NCBI GenBank assembly: GCA_026702635.1
Contig: JAPPBZ010000300.1
Location: 1 to 5,537, forward strand
Direction of reading: 5' to 3'
From: Bacteroidota bacterium
GTDB lineage: Bacteria; Bacteroidota; Rhodothermia; Rhodothermales; Bin80
DNA: 5,537 bases
Shown: in pieces, positions 1 to 5,537 of the stretch
Numbering within the stretch: the stretch's first letter is position 1
Layout: every line of letters starts with the position of its first letter
Translations under genes and position numbers: made by a program
The notes under the pieces: generated by a model
What the model was told of the DNA's origin: nothing
The model's input: the letters and a program-made list of their open reading frames with translations, nothing else
Database searches by the model: none

Positions 1-965
1 GCCAGCATGATTCTCTCTCGGGTCAGGTCATTATCGGAAAGGATTTCTCTATTGCCTACAGGGGAATGTTCTTTGGTTACCATCTCGGTATAGGCACGTA
101 GATTTCGGACATTTTCCCATCTGAGAGCTTGGCCATCCTGCCACCAGAATGAATGAGCACTGGGGCCGATTCCAAGATAGTTCGTGTGGTGCCAGTAACG
201 CATATTGTGTTCTGAGCGATGTTTTGGACGTGCAAAGCTTGATATTTCGTAGTGCTCGAATCCGAGGGACTTCAGCGTGACCATTGCCTGCTGAAATTGA
301 TCGGCTACTTGTTCATCGGGGGCCGGTTTGACGATCCCCCTCTGAACCTGCTTATGCAGGGGTGTACGTGGTTCAATCGTTAAGCTGTAGGTGGAAATAT
401 GCGGCACACCAGTTTCTGCGGCACGCTGCAAATTATCCTGCCATCCCTGTGCGGATGCTCCCGGAATTCCAAAGATTAAATCAAGGGACCAACTGGTAAA
501 TCCGGCTGCATGGATTAGATCGCAGGCGCGGGATGCCTGCTCTGAGCTGTGGCACCGGTTCATAAAACGTAACTCTTCATCCCTGAAAGATTGAACACCA
601 AGGCTGATTCGGGTAATCCCGGCATTTTTGAGTTCTTCAAGCCCTGTAGAAGTGATATCCTCCGGGTTTGCTTCCAGTGTAATTTCGCAAACCGAGTGCG
701 TATCAAAGCAGGTGTGAATTTGCATCAGAATCCGGGCGATAGCCTGTGGGGATAGGCGTGAGGGTGTGCCTCCCCCGAAATACACAGTGGACAAGCGTGT
801 ATCGGGAAAATTCTGAGCGACCTGTGTGATTTCCAGGCAAAGTGCGTCAACGAATTTGTCGTGGCCATGCTTTGTGGTCACGAAGTAAAAATCACAATAC
901 GAGCACCGTTGCGTGCAAAAAGGAATATGCACATAGAGGGATGCACTCTGGCGGCTCAGATCCAT
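1..965 (-). CDS. hemW: HemW-type radical SAM heme chaperone (coproporphyrinogen III oxidase-like), C-terminus cut by window edge
   Basis: Translating the minus strand from the ATG at 965-963 gives an uninterrupted 321-residue frame that runs off the left edge. Family motifs appear in order: a CTQRCSYC cluster (Cys17, Cys21, Cys24; CX3CX2C) that would bind the radical-SAM [4Fe-4S] cluster, the SAM-binding GGGTPS at 64-69, EANPED at 98-103, SLGVQSF at 121-127, DLIFGIPG at 162-169, HYEISSFA at 238-245, HNMRYW at 253-258 and GIGPSAHSF at 265-273. The Asp-Phe after the third Cys and the HNxRYW motif fit HemW rather than the oxygen-independent oxidase HemN, whose cluster motif differs. HemW proteins bind heme and are thought to deliver it to respiratory enzymes in the cytoplasm or at the membrane. 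Members are usually about 380 residues, so roughly 60 residues should lie outside. The start is firm: an in-frame TGA lies five codons upstream (980-978), with no other start between. No clear Shine-Dalgarno is seen. It follows the exported-protein gene on the same strand after 201 bases. Confidence 0.95.
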   Translation of the reverse strand, partial: MDLSRQSASLYVHIPFCTQRCSYCDFYFVTTKHGHDKFVDALCLEITQVAQNFPDTRLSTVYFGGGTPSRLSPQAIARILMQIHTCFDTHSVCEITLEANPEDITSTGLEELKNAGITRISLGVQSFRDEELRFMNRCHSSEQASRACDLIHAAGFTSWSLDLIFGIPGASAQGWQDNLQRAAETGVPHISTYSLTIEPRTPLHKQVQRGIVKPAPDEQVADQFQQAMVTLKSLGFEHYEISSFARPKHRSEHNMRYWHHTNYLGIGPSAHSFWWQDGQALRWENVRNLRAYTEMVTKEHSPVGNREILSDNDLTRERIML

Positions 966-996
966 TGCGCTAGCGAATCAGTGATGGGATTAGAGA

Positions 997-1019
997 TCAG
1001 GATCACCATTGCATCCTGA
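997..1019. repeat. 7-bp inverted repeat upstream of hemW
   Basis: TCAGGAT at 997-1003 and ATCCTGA at 1013-1019 are perfect inverted repeats separated by 9 bases. The repeat ends 31 bases upstream of the hemW start codon, so it lies in the hemW promoter or leader. It could be a regulator's operator or a small RNA hairpin. No known binding-site consensus is recognised. A 7-bp repeat can also occur by chance in a gap of this size. Confidence 0.35.
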
Positions 1020-1166
1020 GCGGGGAGTTTCTTGACTTGTTTATCAACCCGAGAGCATCGTCACAAGCGATCGAAATCAACGACGGGTCAGAGAGAATCT
1101 ATAAGTCGCAGGCATATATGTCCAGCTAACGAATCGAGACCTTGGTCGGCAAACCGTATCGGGGCC

Positions 1167-1682
1167 CTATAGAATGACACCGAAGCGGACAGGAAGCTGC
1201 ATTTCAACCGATGATTCAACTACAATCAAAGAAGGGATAAATTCGACATACAGGGATGTAGCCTGGAGCGAGAATGCCCATCCCATACCGGCATTGATCG
1301 AGGGACCGGATTCAGCCGAGTTGGCATCGCCACCCAGTGTTATATTCGCACCAAGCCCAAAAATCAGATAGGGTGAGCGTACATCTGCAGCATCCAATGT
1401 GACAATGGCCGTAACCGTCGGATGGAAAAAATAGGCCGCGTCATTCCGACCCTTCAGGATATAGTTGACGAAGTTGGCACTGGTACCAATCGAAAGGTCT
1501 GCGTTTACCACCCAGGCGAGGCGTGTGTCTATTCCGATGCCGACCGCCTGATCCCCGGTACCCACCACCGCACTCATTCCGACCCCTAACCTAGGGCGCG
1601 GGAAGCCTTGGGCGTGCAGATCAGGCGCCGTTGCAAAGAAGACAATCAAGAAGAACGAAATTCCACTAAAACCCAGTCGCAT
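1167..1682 (-). CDS. Exported hypothetical protein, probable outer-membrane beta-barrel
   Basis: This complete 171-residue gene has no family I can name. The N-terminus is a clear signal peptide: Arg2, then a hydrophobic core around residues 8-19 (ISFFLIVFFATA), and a likely signal peptidase I site after LHA at residue 24, leaving a mature protein of about 147 residues. The mature part alternates short polar and hydrophobic/aromatic stretches with many glycines (for example LGVGMSAVVGTG, YLIFGLGANITLGG, INAGMGWAF) and ends in SLYVEF-IPSLIV and LPVRFGVIL. This glycine- and aromatic-rich pattern is typical of small 6-8-stranded outer-membrane barrels, often annotated as OmpA-like or outer membrane beta-barrel domain proteins. 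It has no cysteine and no lipobox, so it is not a lipoprotein. The last residue is Leu rather than the usual Phe or Trp. The ATG is favoured because the signal peptide begins directly from it. It is divergent from the dehydrogenase gene. Being a real gene is likely; its function is unknown. Confidence 0.8.
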   Translation of the reverse strand: MRLGFSGISFFLIVFFATAPDLHAQGFPRPRLGVGMSAVVGTGDQAVGIGIDTRLAWVVNADLSIGTSANFVNYILKGRNDAAYFFHPTVTAIVTLDAADVRSPYLIFGLGANITLGGDANSAESGPSINAGMGWAFSLQATSLYVEFIPSLIVVESSVEMQLPVRFGVIL

Positions 1683-1942
1683 CGCAGCAGTGCAAATTTA
1701 TGGACGGCATTTCCAACCCTAAGATAACAGATATGTTGCGGATGAACCGTATTCTGGCTGTGATGTACGAACGGCTTTTACAGATTCACCCGCCGGGAGC
1801 GAGGATCAACCCTCGGGCATTCGGGTAATTGATACTCCGTTCGAGGTGAGACAAGCCGGGAGAGAGTTGAAAATGTTGCAAAAGATTGGGAGACGATGAT
1901 GAGTGGGACCCATTCAACCCAAACATACCCAAAACCGAAAAT
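1683..1942. other. Divergent intergenic region between exported protein and glutaryl-CoA dehydrogenase genes
   Basis: This region must hold the promoters of both divergent genes. I could not find a convincing promoter for the plus-strand gene. A small inverted repeat, CGAGG at 1800-1804 and CCTCG at 1811-1815 with a 6-base loop, lies in its upstream part. The stretch just before the dehydrogenase ATG (about 1918-1942) is rich in A and C and lacks a Shine-Dalgarno motif. An open frame continuous with the dehydrogenase begins after a TGA at 1868-1870 and contains one TTG (1886) that could be an alternative start. No separate small gene is supported. Confidence 0.5.
1693..1722 (-). promoter_or_regulatory. 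Candidate Bacteroidota-type promoter for the exported-protein gene
   Basis: On the minus strand, TAAATTTG (1700-1693) matches the TAnnTTTG -7 element described for Bacteroidota. It is preceded 18 bases earlier by TTAG (1722-1719), a weak match to the TTTG -33 element. Transcription would start only a few bases before the ATG at 1682, giving an unusually short leader, which counts against it. The match rests on one good and one poor element, so it is tentative. Confidence 0.25.
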
Positions 1943-3148
1943 ATGTCGCTGAAGATTGATGATGTGCTTTATTTGGAGGGCACGTTGAGTGAAGAGGAAG
2001 ATCTGATCCGGAAATCTGCCAGACGATATGCACAGGAAAAGCTTGAACCCCGTGCACTCGAGGGCAACCAAGAGGAGATTTTCCATGCGGAAATCGCAAA
2101 AGAAATGGGGGAGATTGGACTCCTGGGAGCGTTCATTCCCGAAAAGTATGGCGGTGCTGAAGTCAGTTACACGGCCTATGGACTGGTGGCGCGTGAACTG
2201 GAGCGTATAGACTCGGGATACCGTTCATTTATGTCGGTACAATCCTCCCTAGTGATGCTGCCCATATGGAAGTTTGGCACAGAGGAGCAGCGGACGACCT
2301 TTCTTCCCCGTCTGGCTACAGGGGAGATCATAGGGTGTTTCGGATTAACCGAACCGAATCATGGATCTGACCCCGGCTCAATGGAAACGACGGCAGTTCG
2401 CGTTTCCGGCGGTTGGAGATTGAACGGAGCGAAAATGTGGATCACCAACTCCCCGATTGCGGATATCGCGGTCGTGTGGGCGAAGGCAAAAGAATCCAAG
2501 GAAGATCCTGGTGTCATTCGGGGATTTCTCGTTGAGCGGGATAGCGAAGGGCTTACAACTCCAAAGACCGGCAATAAGATGAGCCTCCGGGCTTCGATCA
2601 CAGGAGAAATTGTACTTCGTGATGTATTTGTTCCAGATGCAAGAGTATTTCCGGAGGTTCGGGGACTCCGGGGACCATTCACCTGTCTCAATAGTGCTCG
2701 CTACGGCATCGTTTGGGGAGCCTGTGGGGCGGCAGAAAATTGCTTTGAACGAGCGCGTCGGTATGTGATGGAGCGAAGCCAGTTTGGACATTCGCTTGGA
2801 GCGATGCAACTCGTACAGACAAAGCTGGCCAATATGCTTACGAACATCACGCAAATGCAGCTGTTGGCATGGAGGATTGGCAAGCTCATGGATGCAGATC
2901 AGGCCATCCCTGAAATGGTTTCCATGGCGAAACGCAACAATTGCAACACCGCTTTAGAGATTGCAAGAACGGCACGCGATATGTTGGGCGGCAACGGAAT
3001 CAGTGGCGAATTCCGAGTAATTCACCATATGGTCAACCTGGAAAGCGTCAATACTTATGAGGGCACCTACGATATTCACGGTCTTATACTCGGGCGTGCG
3101 ATCACAGGGATTCAGGCCTTCGTTCCGCGTGGGAATCCACCAGAGTAG
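1943..3148 (+). CDS. gcdH: Glutaryl-CoA dehydrogenase (decarboxylating type, acyl-CoA dehydrogenase family)
   Basis: This FAD enzyme oxidises and decarboxylates glutaryl-CoA to crotonyl-CoA and CO2, passing electrons to electron-transfer flavoprotein in lysine, tryptophan and aromatic-acid breakdown. The 401-residue product matches the whole family: N-terminal helical domain (about 16-125), middle beta domain starting at CFGLTEPNHGSDPGSM (132-147) with WITNSP (166-171), and C-terminal helical domain with RSQFG (278-282), ARDMLGGNGIS (344-354) and NTYEGTYDIH (370-379). The catalytic base is Glu373. Glu87, Arg94 and Ser95 in ARELERIDSGYRS, which contact the substrate carboxylate in the human enzyme, and Tyr372 beside the base, are all present. 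This supports the decarboxylating form, since non-decarboxylating homologues replace some of these. The ATG at 1943 is preferred because it gives the family's usual N-terminus and reproduces mature human numbering; a TTG at 1886 would add 19 acidic, Pro/Asn-rich residues. No Shine-Dalgarno is seen. It stands alone on the plus strand, divergent from the exported-protein gene and convergent with ppdK, with no lysine-degradation or ETF partner in view. Confidence 0.93.
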   Translation: MSLKIDDVLYLEGTLSEEEDLIRKSARRYAQEKLEPRALEGNQEEIFHAEIAKEMGEIGLLGAFIPEKYGGAEVSYTAYGLVARELERIDSGYRSFMSVQSSLVMLPIWKFGTEEQRTTFLPRLATGEIIGCFGLTEPNHGSDPGSMETTAVRVSGGWRLNGAKMWITNSPIADIAVVWAKAKESKEDPGVIRGFLVERDSEGLTTPKTGNKMSLRASITGEIVLRDVFVPDARVFPEVRGLRGPFTCLNSARYGIVWGACGAAENCFERARRYVMERSQFGHSLGAMQLVQTKLANMLTNITQMQLLAWRIGKLMDADQAIPEMVSMAKRNNCNTALEIARTARDMLGGNGISGEFRVIHHMVNLESVNTYEGTYDIHGLILGRAITGIQAFVPRGNPPE

Positions 3149-3199
3149 ACCTGCGTCTCCCGAAGAGTGTCCGCGCCAGCTTCCCGAATCAGGTGCGGA

Positions 3200-3260
3200 G
3201 CTTGCGAAATCGGCCTTTCAGACACCCACATGACCGAAAGGCCGATCCCTCAGCGCAAGC
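3200..3260. terminator. Large hairpin in the convergent gap, candidate bidirectional terminator
   Basis: A perfect 11-bp stem is formed by ATCGGCCTTTC (3209-3219) and GAAAGGCCGAT (3236-3246) with a 16-base loop. A second 7-bp layer, GCTTGCG (3200-3206) with CGCAAGC (3254-3260), surrounds it across a small asymmetric internal loop (2 bases against 7). It sits between the stop codons of gcdH (3148) and ppdK (3267), where both transcripts should end. The downstream T-runs are poor: TTTC on the ppdK side, and a T-rich stretch near 3265-3275 on the gcdH side that overlaps the ppdK end. It may therefore be a weak or factor-assisted terminator, or mainly protect 3' ends. Confidence 0.6.
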
Positions 3261-3266
3261 ATCGGC

Positions 3267-5537
3267 TTATTTCTCTGCCAAATGTGCCTGTGCCGCAGAC
3301 AGACGTGCAATTGGAACTCTGAACGGAGAACAAGACACGTAATCCAGTCCCAGGCGGTAGCAGAATGCAACGGACTGCGGTTCTCCGCCATGCTCCCCAC
3401 AAATGCCAACCTTTAAGCCGGCATTGGCGCCTTTGCCACCTTCTGTAGCGACTTGAACAAGCTGGCCGACCCCCTCCTGATCAAGGACCTGAAATGGATC
3501 GTCCGGCAGAATTTTTTGCTCTACATAGCCAGGCAGGAATTTTCCGGCATCGTCCCGGCTATACCCGAAGCACATCTGTGTCAGATCATTCGTGCCAAAG
3601 GAGAAGAAATCTGCTTCCTTTGCGATCTCTTTTGCAGTCAATGCCGCTCGCGGGACCTCAATCATGGTTCCGATCAGATATTCTACACGGGTTCCCGTTT
3701 CTTTGAATACCGTTTCTGCAGTTTCCTGAATCAGGGCCTTCTGGTTCCGAAATTCTTCTACGGTTCCAATCAGAGGCACCATGATTTCTGGGTGAGGATC
3801 AATCCCCGCGTTCTTGGCTTCCACGGCGGCCTCAATAATTGCCCGTGTCTGCATGGTCGTGATTTCGGGGAAGGTAATCCCGAGGCGGCAGCCGCGATGT
3901 CCAAGCATCGGATTAAATTCATGAAGTTCCTCAATTTTCGCTTCCACTTCGCTGACAGGAACGCCCATCAGGTCAGCCATTTCTGATTTGCCAGCTTGAT
4001 CATGCGGGAGAAATTCATGGAGTGGTGGGTCCAGTAATCGAATCGTGACTGGCATACCGGACATCGCCTGGAAGATTCCAAGGAAGTCTTCTTTCTGGAA
4101 GGGTAGCAATTTGCTGAGTGCAGCCTCACGTGCGCTTTCGGACTCGGCCAAGATCATCTCCCGGACATTCTGGATACGATGTCCTTCGAAGAACATGTGT
4201 TCCGTACGACAAAGCCCAATTCCTTCAGCTCCGAAGGAGATGGCCTTTGCCGCATCTTCAGGGGTATCGGCATTGGTCCGCACTCCCATTGGGCGAACCT
4301 CATCCGTCCACTCCATAAATGTTGCAAAGTCCTCACTCATTTGGGCACTGACGAGTTCCTGTGCCCCAAGAATGACCTCACCGGATGAACCGTTAATACT
4401 GATCCAGTCCCCTTCGGAGATAATCCGGTGTCCAACCTTGAAAGATTTGGTTGCATAACTGATCACGATATCTCCGCAGCCTGCAACACAGGGTTTTCCC
4501 CAACCACGTGCCACAACGGCCGCATGGCTGGTCATCCCGCCTCTTGAGGTTAAAATTCCCTGGGCCGCATCCATCCCGCCCACATCTTCCGGGCTTGTTT
4601 CAATACGGACCAGAATCACTTTTTTGCCATCTTTTGCCCAGGCCTCAGCTTCGTCCGCGGTAAAGACAACTCGTCCAACCGCAGCTCCAGGTGAAGCAGG
4701 TAACCCGGTAGCCAGGACGTCATCCTGATAAGCAAGTTCATCCTTGAATCCCGGATGGAGCAGTTGATCAAGATGTCCAGGCTCAACGAGATCCCGGACG
4801 GCGGTAACTTTGTCGGTGATCCCTTCATTCACCAGATCTACAGCCGTGCGAAGGGCAGCACGCCCGGTCCGCTTTCCGTTACGGGTTTGCAGGATGTAGA
4901 GCGATCCGTCCTGGATCGTGAACTCGATATCCTGCATGTTCTGGTAATGTTTTTCGAGTGCAGTGGTCATTTCCAATAACTCTTTATAGGGTCGTGGAAA
5001 TTCATTGGTCATTTCCGAGATAGGTTTCGGCGTACGAATACCAGCAACGACATCCTCTCCCTGAGCATTGACCAGATACTCACCGTAAAGCTCGGGTTCT
5101 CCGTTCGAAGGGTTGCGGGTAAAGCAGACTCCAGTTCCACTGCTCTCCCCCATGTTCCCGTAGACCATCGCCTGCACATTGACAGCAGTACCTAATAAGC
5201 CGGTAATCTTATTAATACGGCGGTACTTGATTGCGCGCATACTGTCCCATGAATTAAATACCGCATTAATTGAATGCTCCAATTGTATTTGCGGATCGGT
5301 GGGGAAGGAATGGCCAGTATGTTTTTCGTAGATAGACTTGAATTCCAGTACTAAAATCTTCAGGTCCTCTGCATCCAAGTCCAGATCATCGGTGACTTTT
5401 TTAGCTTTTTTCATCGAAGCGATTGCTTCTTCGAAGTAGTGATGGTGGACACCCATCACGACATCTCCAAACATATCAATAAAACGGCGGTACGCATCAT
5501 AGGCGAAACGCTCATTCCCGCTTTCTTTGGCAAGTCC
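3267..5537 (-). CDS. ppdK: Pyruvate phosphate dikinase, N-terminus cut by window edge
   Basis: The enzyme interconverts pyruvate, ATP and phosphate with phosphoenolpyruvate, AMP and pyrophosphate in the cytoplasm, serving gluconeogenesis or PPi-dependent glycolysis. The frame is open from the right edge for 756 residues. The ATG at 5474 is internal: the 21 preceding in-frame residues (ending AYDAYRRFID) are typical family sequence. By alignment from memory to the 874-residue Clostridium symbiosum enzyme, about 118 residues are missing. Domains, numbered from the edge: rest of the ATP-grasp nucleotide-binding domain (1 to ~275) with QTRNGKR at 217-223; phosphohistidine swivel domain (~276-386) with GGMTSHAAVVARG and catalytic His338; PEP/pyruvate TIM barrel (~400-754) with GLCRTEHMFFE (Arg444), IRLLDPPLHEF (Arg500), MIEVPRAAL (Glu627), FGTNDLTQ (Asn650) and GICGEHGG (catalytic Cys713). 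Every active-site residue checked is present, so it should be active. Thr336, two before the catalytic His, is the site that DUF299-type regulatory proteins phosphorylate in relatives. It ends normally at SAAQAHLAEK and converges on gcdH. Confidence 0.98.
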   Translation of the reverse strand, partial: GLAKESGNERFAYDAYRRFIDMFGDVVMGVHHHYFEEAIASMKKAKKVTDDLDLDAEDLKILVLEFKSIYEKHTGHSFPTDPQIQLEHSINAVFNSWDSMRAIKYRRINKITGLLGTAVNVQAMVYGNMGESSGTGVCFTRNPSNGEPELYGEYLVNAQGEDVVAGIRTPKPISEMTNEFPRPYKELLEMTTALEKHYQNMQDIEFTIQDGSLYILQTRNGKRTGRAALRTAVDLVNEGITDKVTAVRDLVEPGHLDQLLHPGFKDELAYQDDVLATGLPASPGAAVGRVVFTADEAEAWAKDGKKVILVRIETSPEDVGGMDAAQGILTSRGGMTSHAAVVARGWGKPCVAGCGDIVISYATKSFKVGHRIISEGDWISINGSSGEVILGAQELVSAQMSEDFATFMEWTDEVRPMGVRTNADTPEDAAKAISFGAEGIGLCRTEHMFFEGHRIQNVREMILAESESAREAALSKLLPFQKEDFLGIFQAMSGMPVTIRLLDPPLHEFLPHDQAGKSEMADLMGVPVSEVEAKIEELHEFNPMLGHRGCRLGITFPEITTMQTRAIIEAAVEAKNAGIDPHPEIMVPLIGTVEEFRNQKALIQETAETVFKETGTRVEYLIGTMIEVPRAALTAKEIAKEADFFSFGTNDLTQMCFGYSRDDAGKFLPGYVEQKILPDDPFQVLDQEGVGQLVQVATEGGKGANAGLKVGICGEHGGEPQSVAFCYRLGLDYVSCSPFRVPIARLSAAQAHLAEK

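Noticed and set aside
391..594. A 67-codon plus-strand open frame
   Set aside because: It is antisense to the HemW radical SAM domain, whose motifs continue unbroken through this stretch on the minus strand.
966..1166. Possible tRNA or small RNA gene in the gap before hemW
   Set aside because: No cloverleaf arms, T-loop motif or CCA end could be assembled on either strand.
1873..1899. Short ATG-initiated frame just upstream of gcdH (about 8 codons)
   Set aside because: It is very short, has no Shine-Dalgarno and no feature suggesting a regulatory leader peptide.
2378..2854. A 158-codon minus-strand open frame across gcdH
   Set aside because: It lies opposite the conserved dehydrogenase core and its product resembles no protein family; coding signal is fully explained by gcdH.
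3453..3986. A 177-codon open frame on the plus strand inside ppdK
   Set aside because: It is antisense to highly conserved ppdK sequence, its product has no recognisable domain and an unnatural composition rich in Phe, Arg, Cys and His. It is a shadow frame.
4045..4458. A 137-codon plus-strand open frame inside ppdK
   Set aside because: It is antisense to the PPDK swivel/TIM-barrel region, is Ser/Pro/Arg-rich and lacks any motif.
5472..5474. ATG at 5474 on the minus strand as the ppdK start
   Set aside because: The 21 in-frame codons upstream to the window edge encode conserved PPDK sequence, so this Met is internal and the gene is truncated by the window.

Overview
This window looks like an ordinary chromosomal stretch of a bacterium. 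It holds four protein genes: two core-metabolism genes cut off by the window edges, one complete acyl-CoA dehydrogenase, and one small exported protein. I see no mobile element, CRISPR array, tRNA or rRNA. The host lineage cannot be fixed from the sequence. A Gram-negative cell is suggested by the exported beta-barrel-like protein. None of the three visible gene starts has a convincing Shine-Dalgarno sequence. The dehydrogenase start follows an A-rich leader, and one upstream region carries a TAnnTTTG-type element. Together these hint at Bacteroidota, Rhodothermota or Balneolota relatives, but this is inference only.

Layout from left to right: (1) positions 1-965, minus strand, the N-terminal ~321 residues of a HemW-type radical SAM protein, with its C-terminus beyond the left edge; (2) a 201-base gap with a 7-bp inverted repeat 31 bases upstream of the hemW start codon; (3) 1167-1682, minus strand, a 171-residue protein with a signal peptide and a likely outer-membrane beta-barrel fold; (4) a divergent ~260-base intergenic region; (5) 1943-3148, plus strand, a glutaryl-CoA dehydrogenase with all the decarboxylating-type active-site residues I could check; (6) a 118-base convergent gap with a long, partly mutually exclusive hairpin set, probably a bidirectional terminator; (7) 3267-5537, minus strand, pyruvate phosphate dikinase lacking only its first ~118 residues, which lie beyond the right edge.

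The genes do not form an evident operon. Glutaryl-CoA dehydrogenase feeds lysine/tryptophan/aromatic breakdown into crotonyl-CoA. Pyruvate phosphate dikinase interconverts pyruvate and phosphoenolpyruvate. HemW is linked to heme trafficking. No novel system is visible. The most interesting items are the convergent hairpin cluster, the unidentified exported protein and the ambiguous dehydrogenase start.
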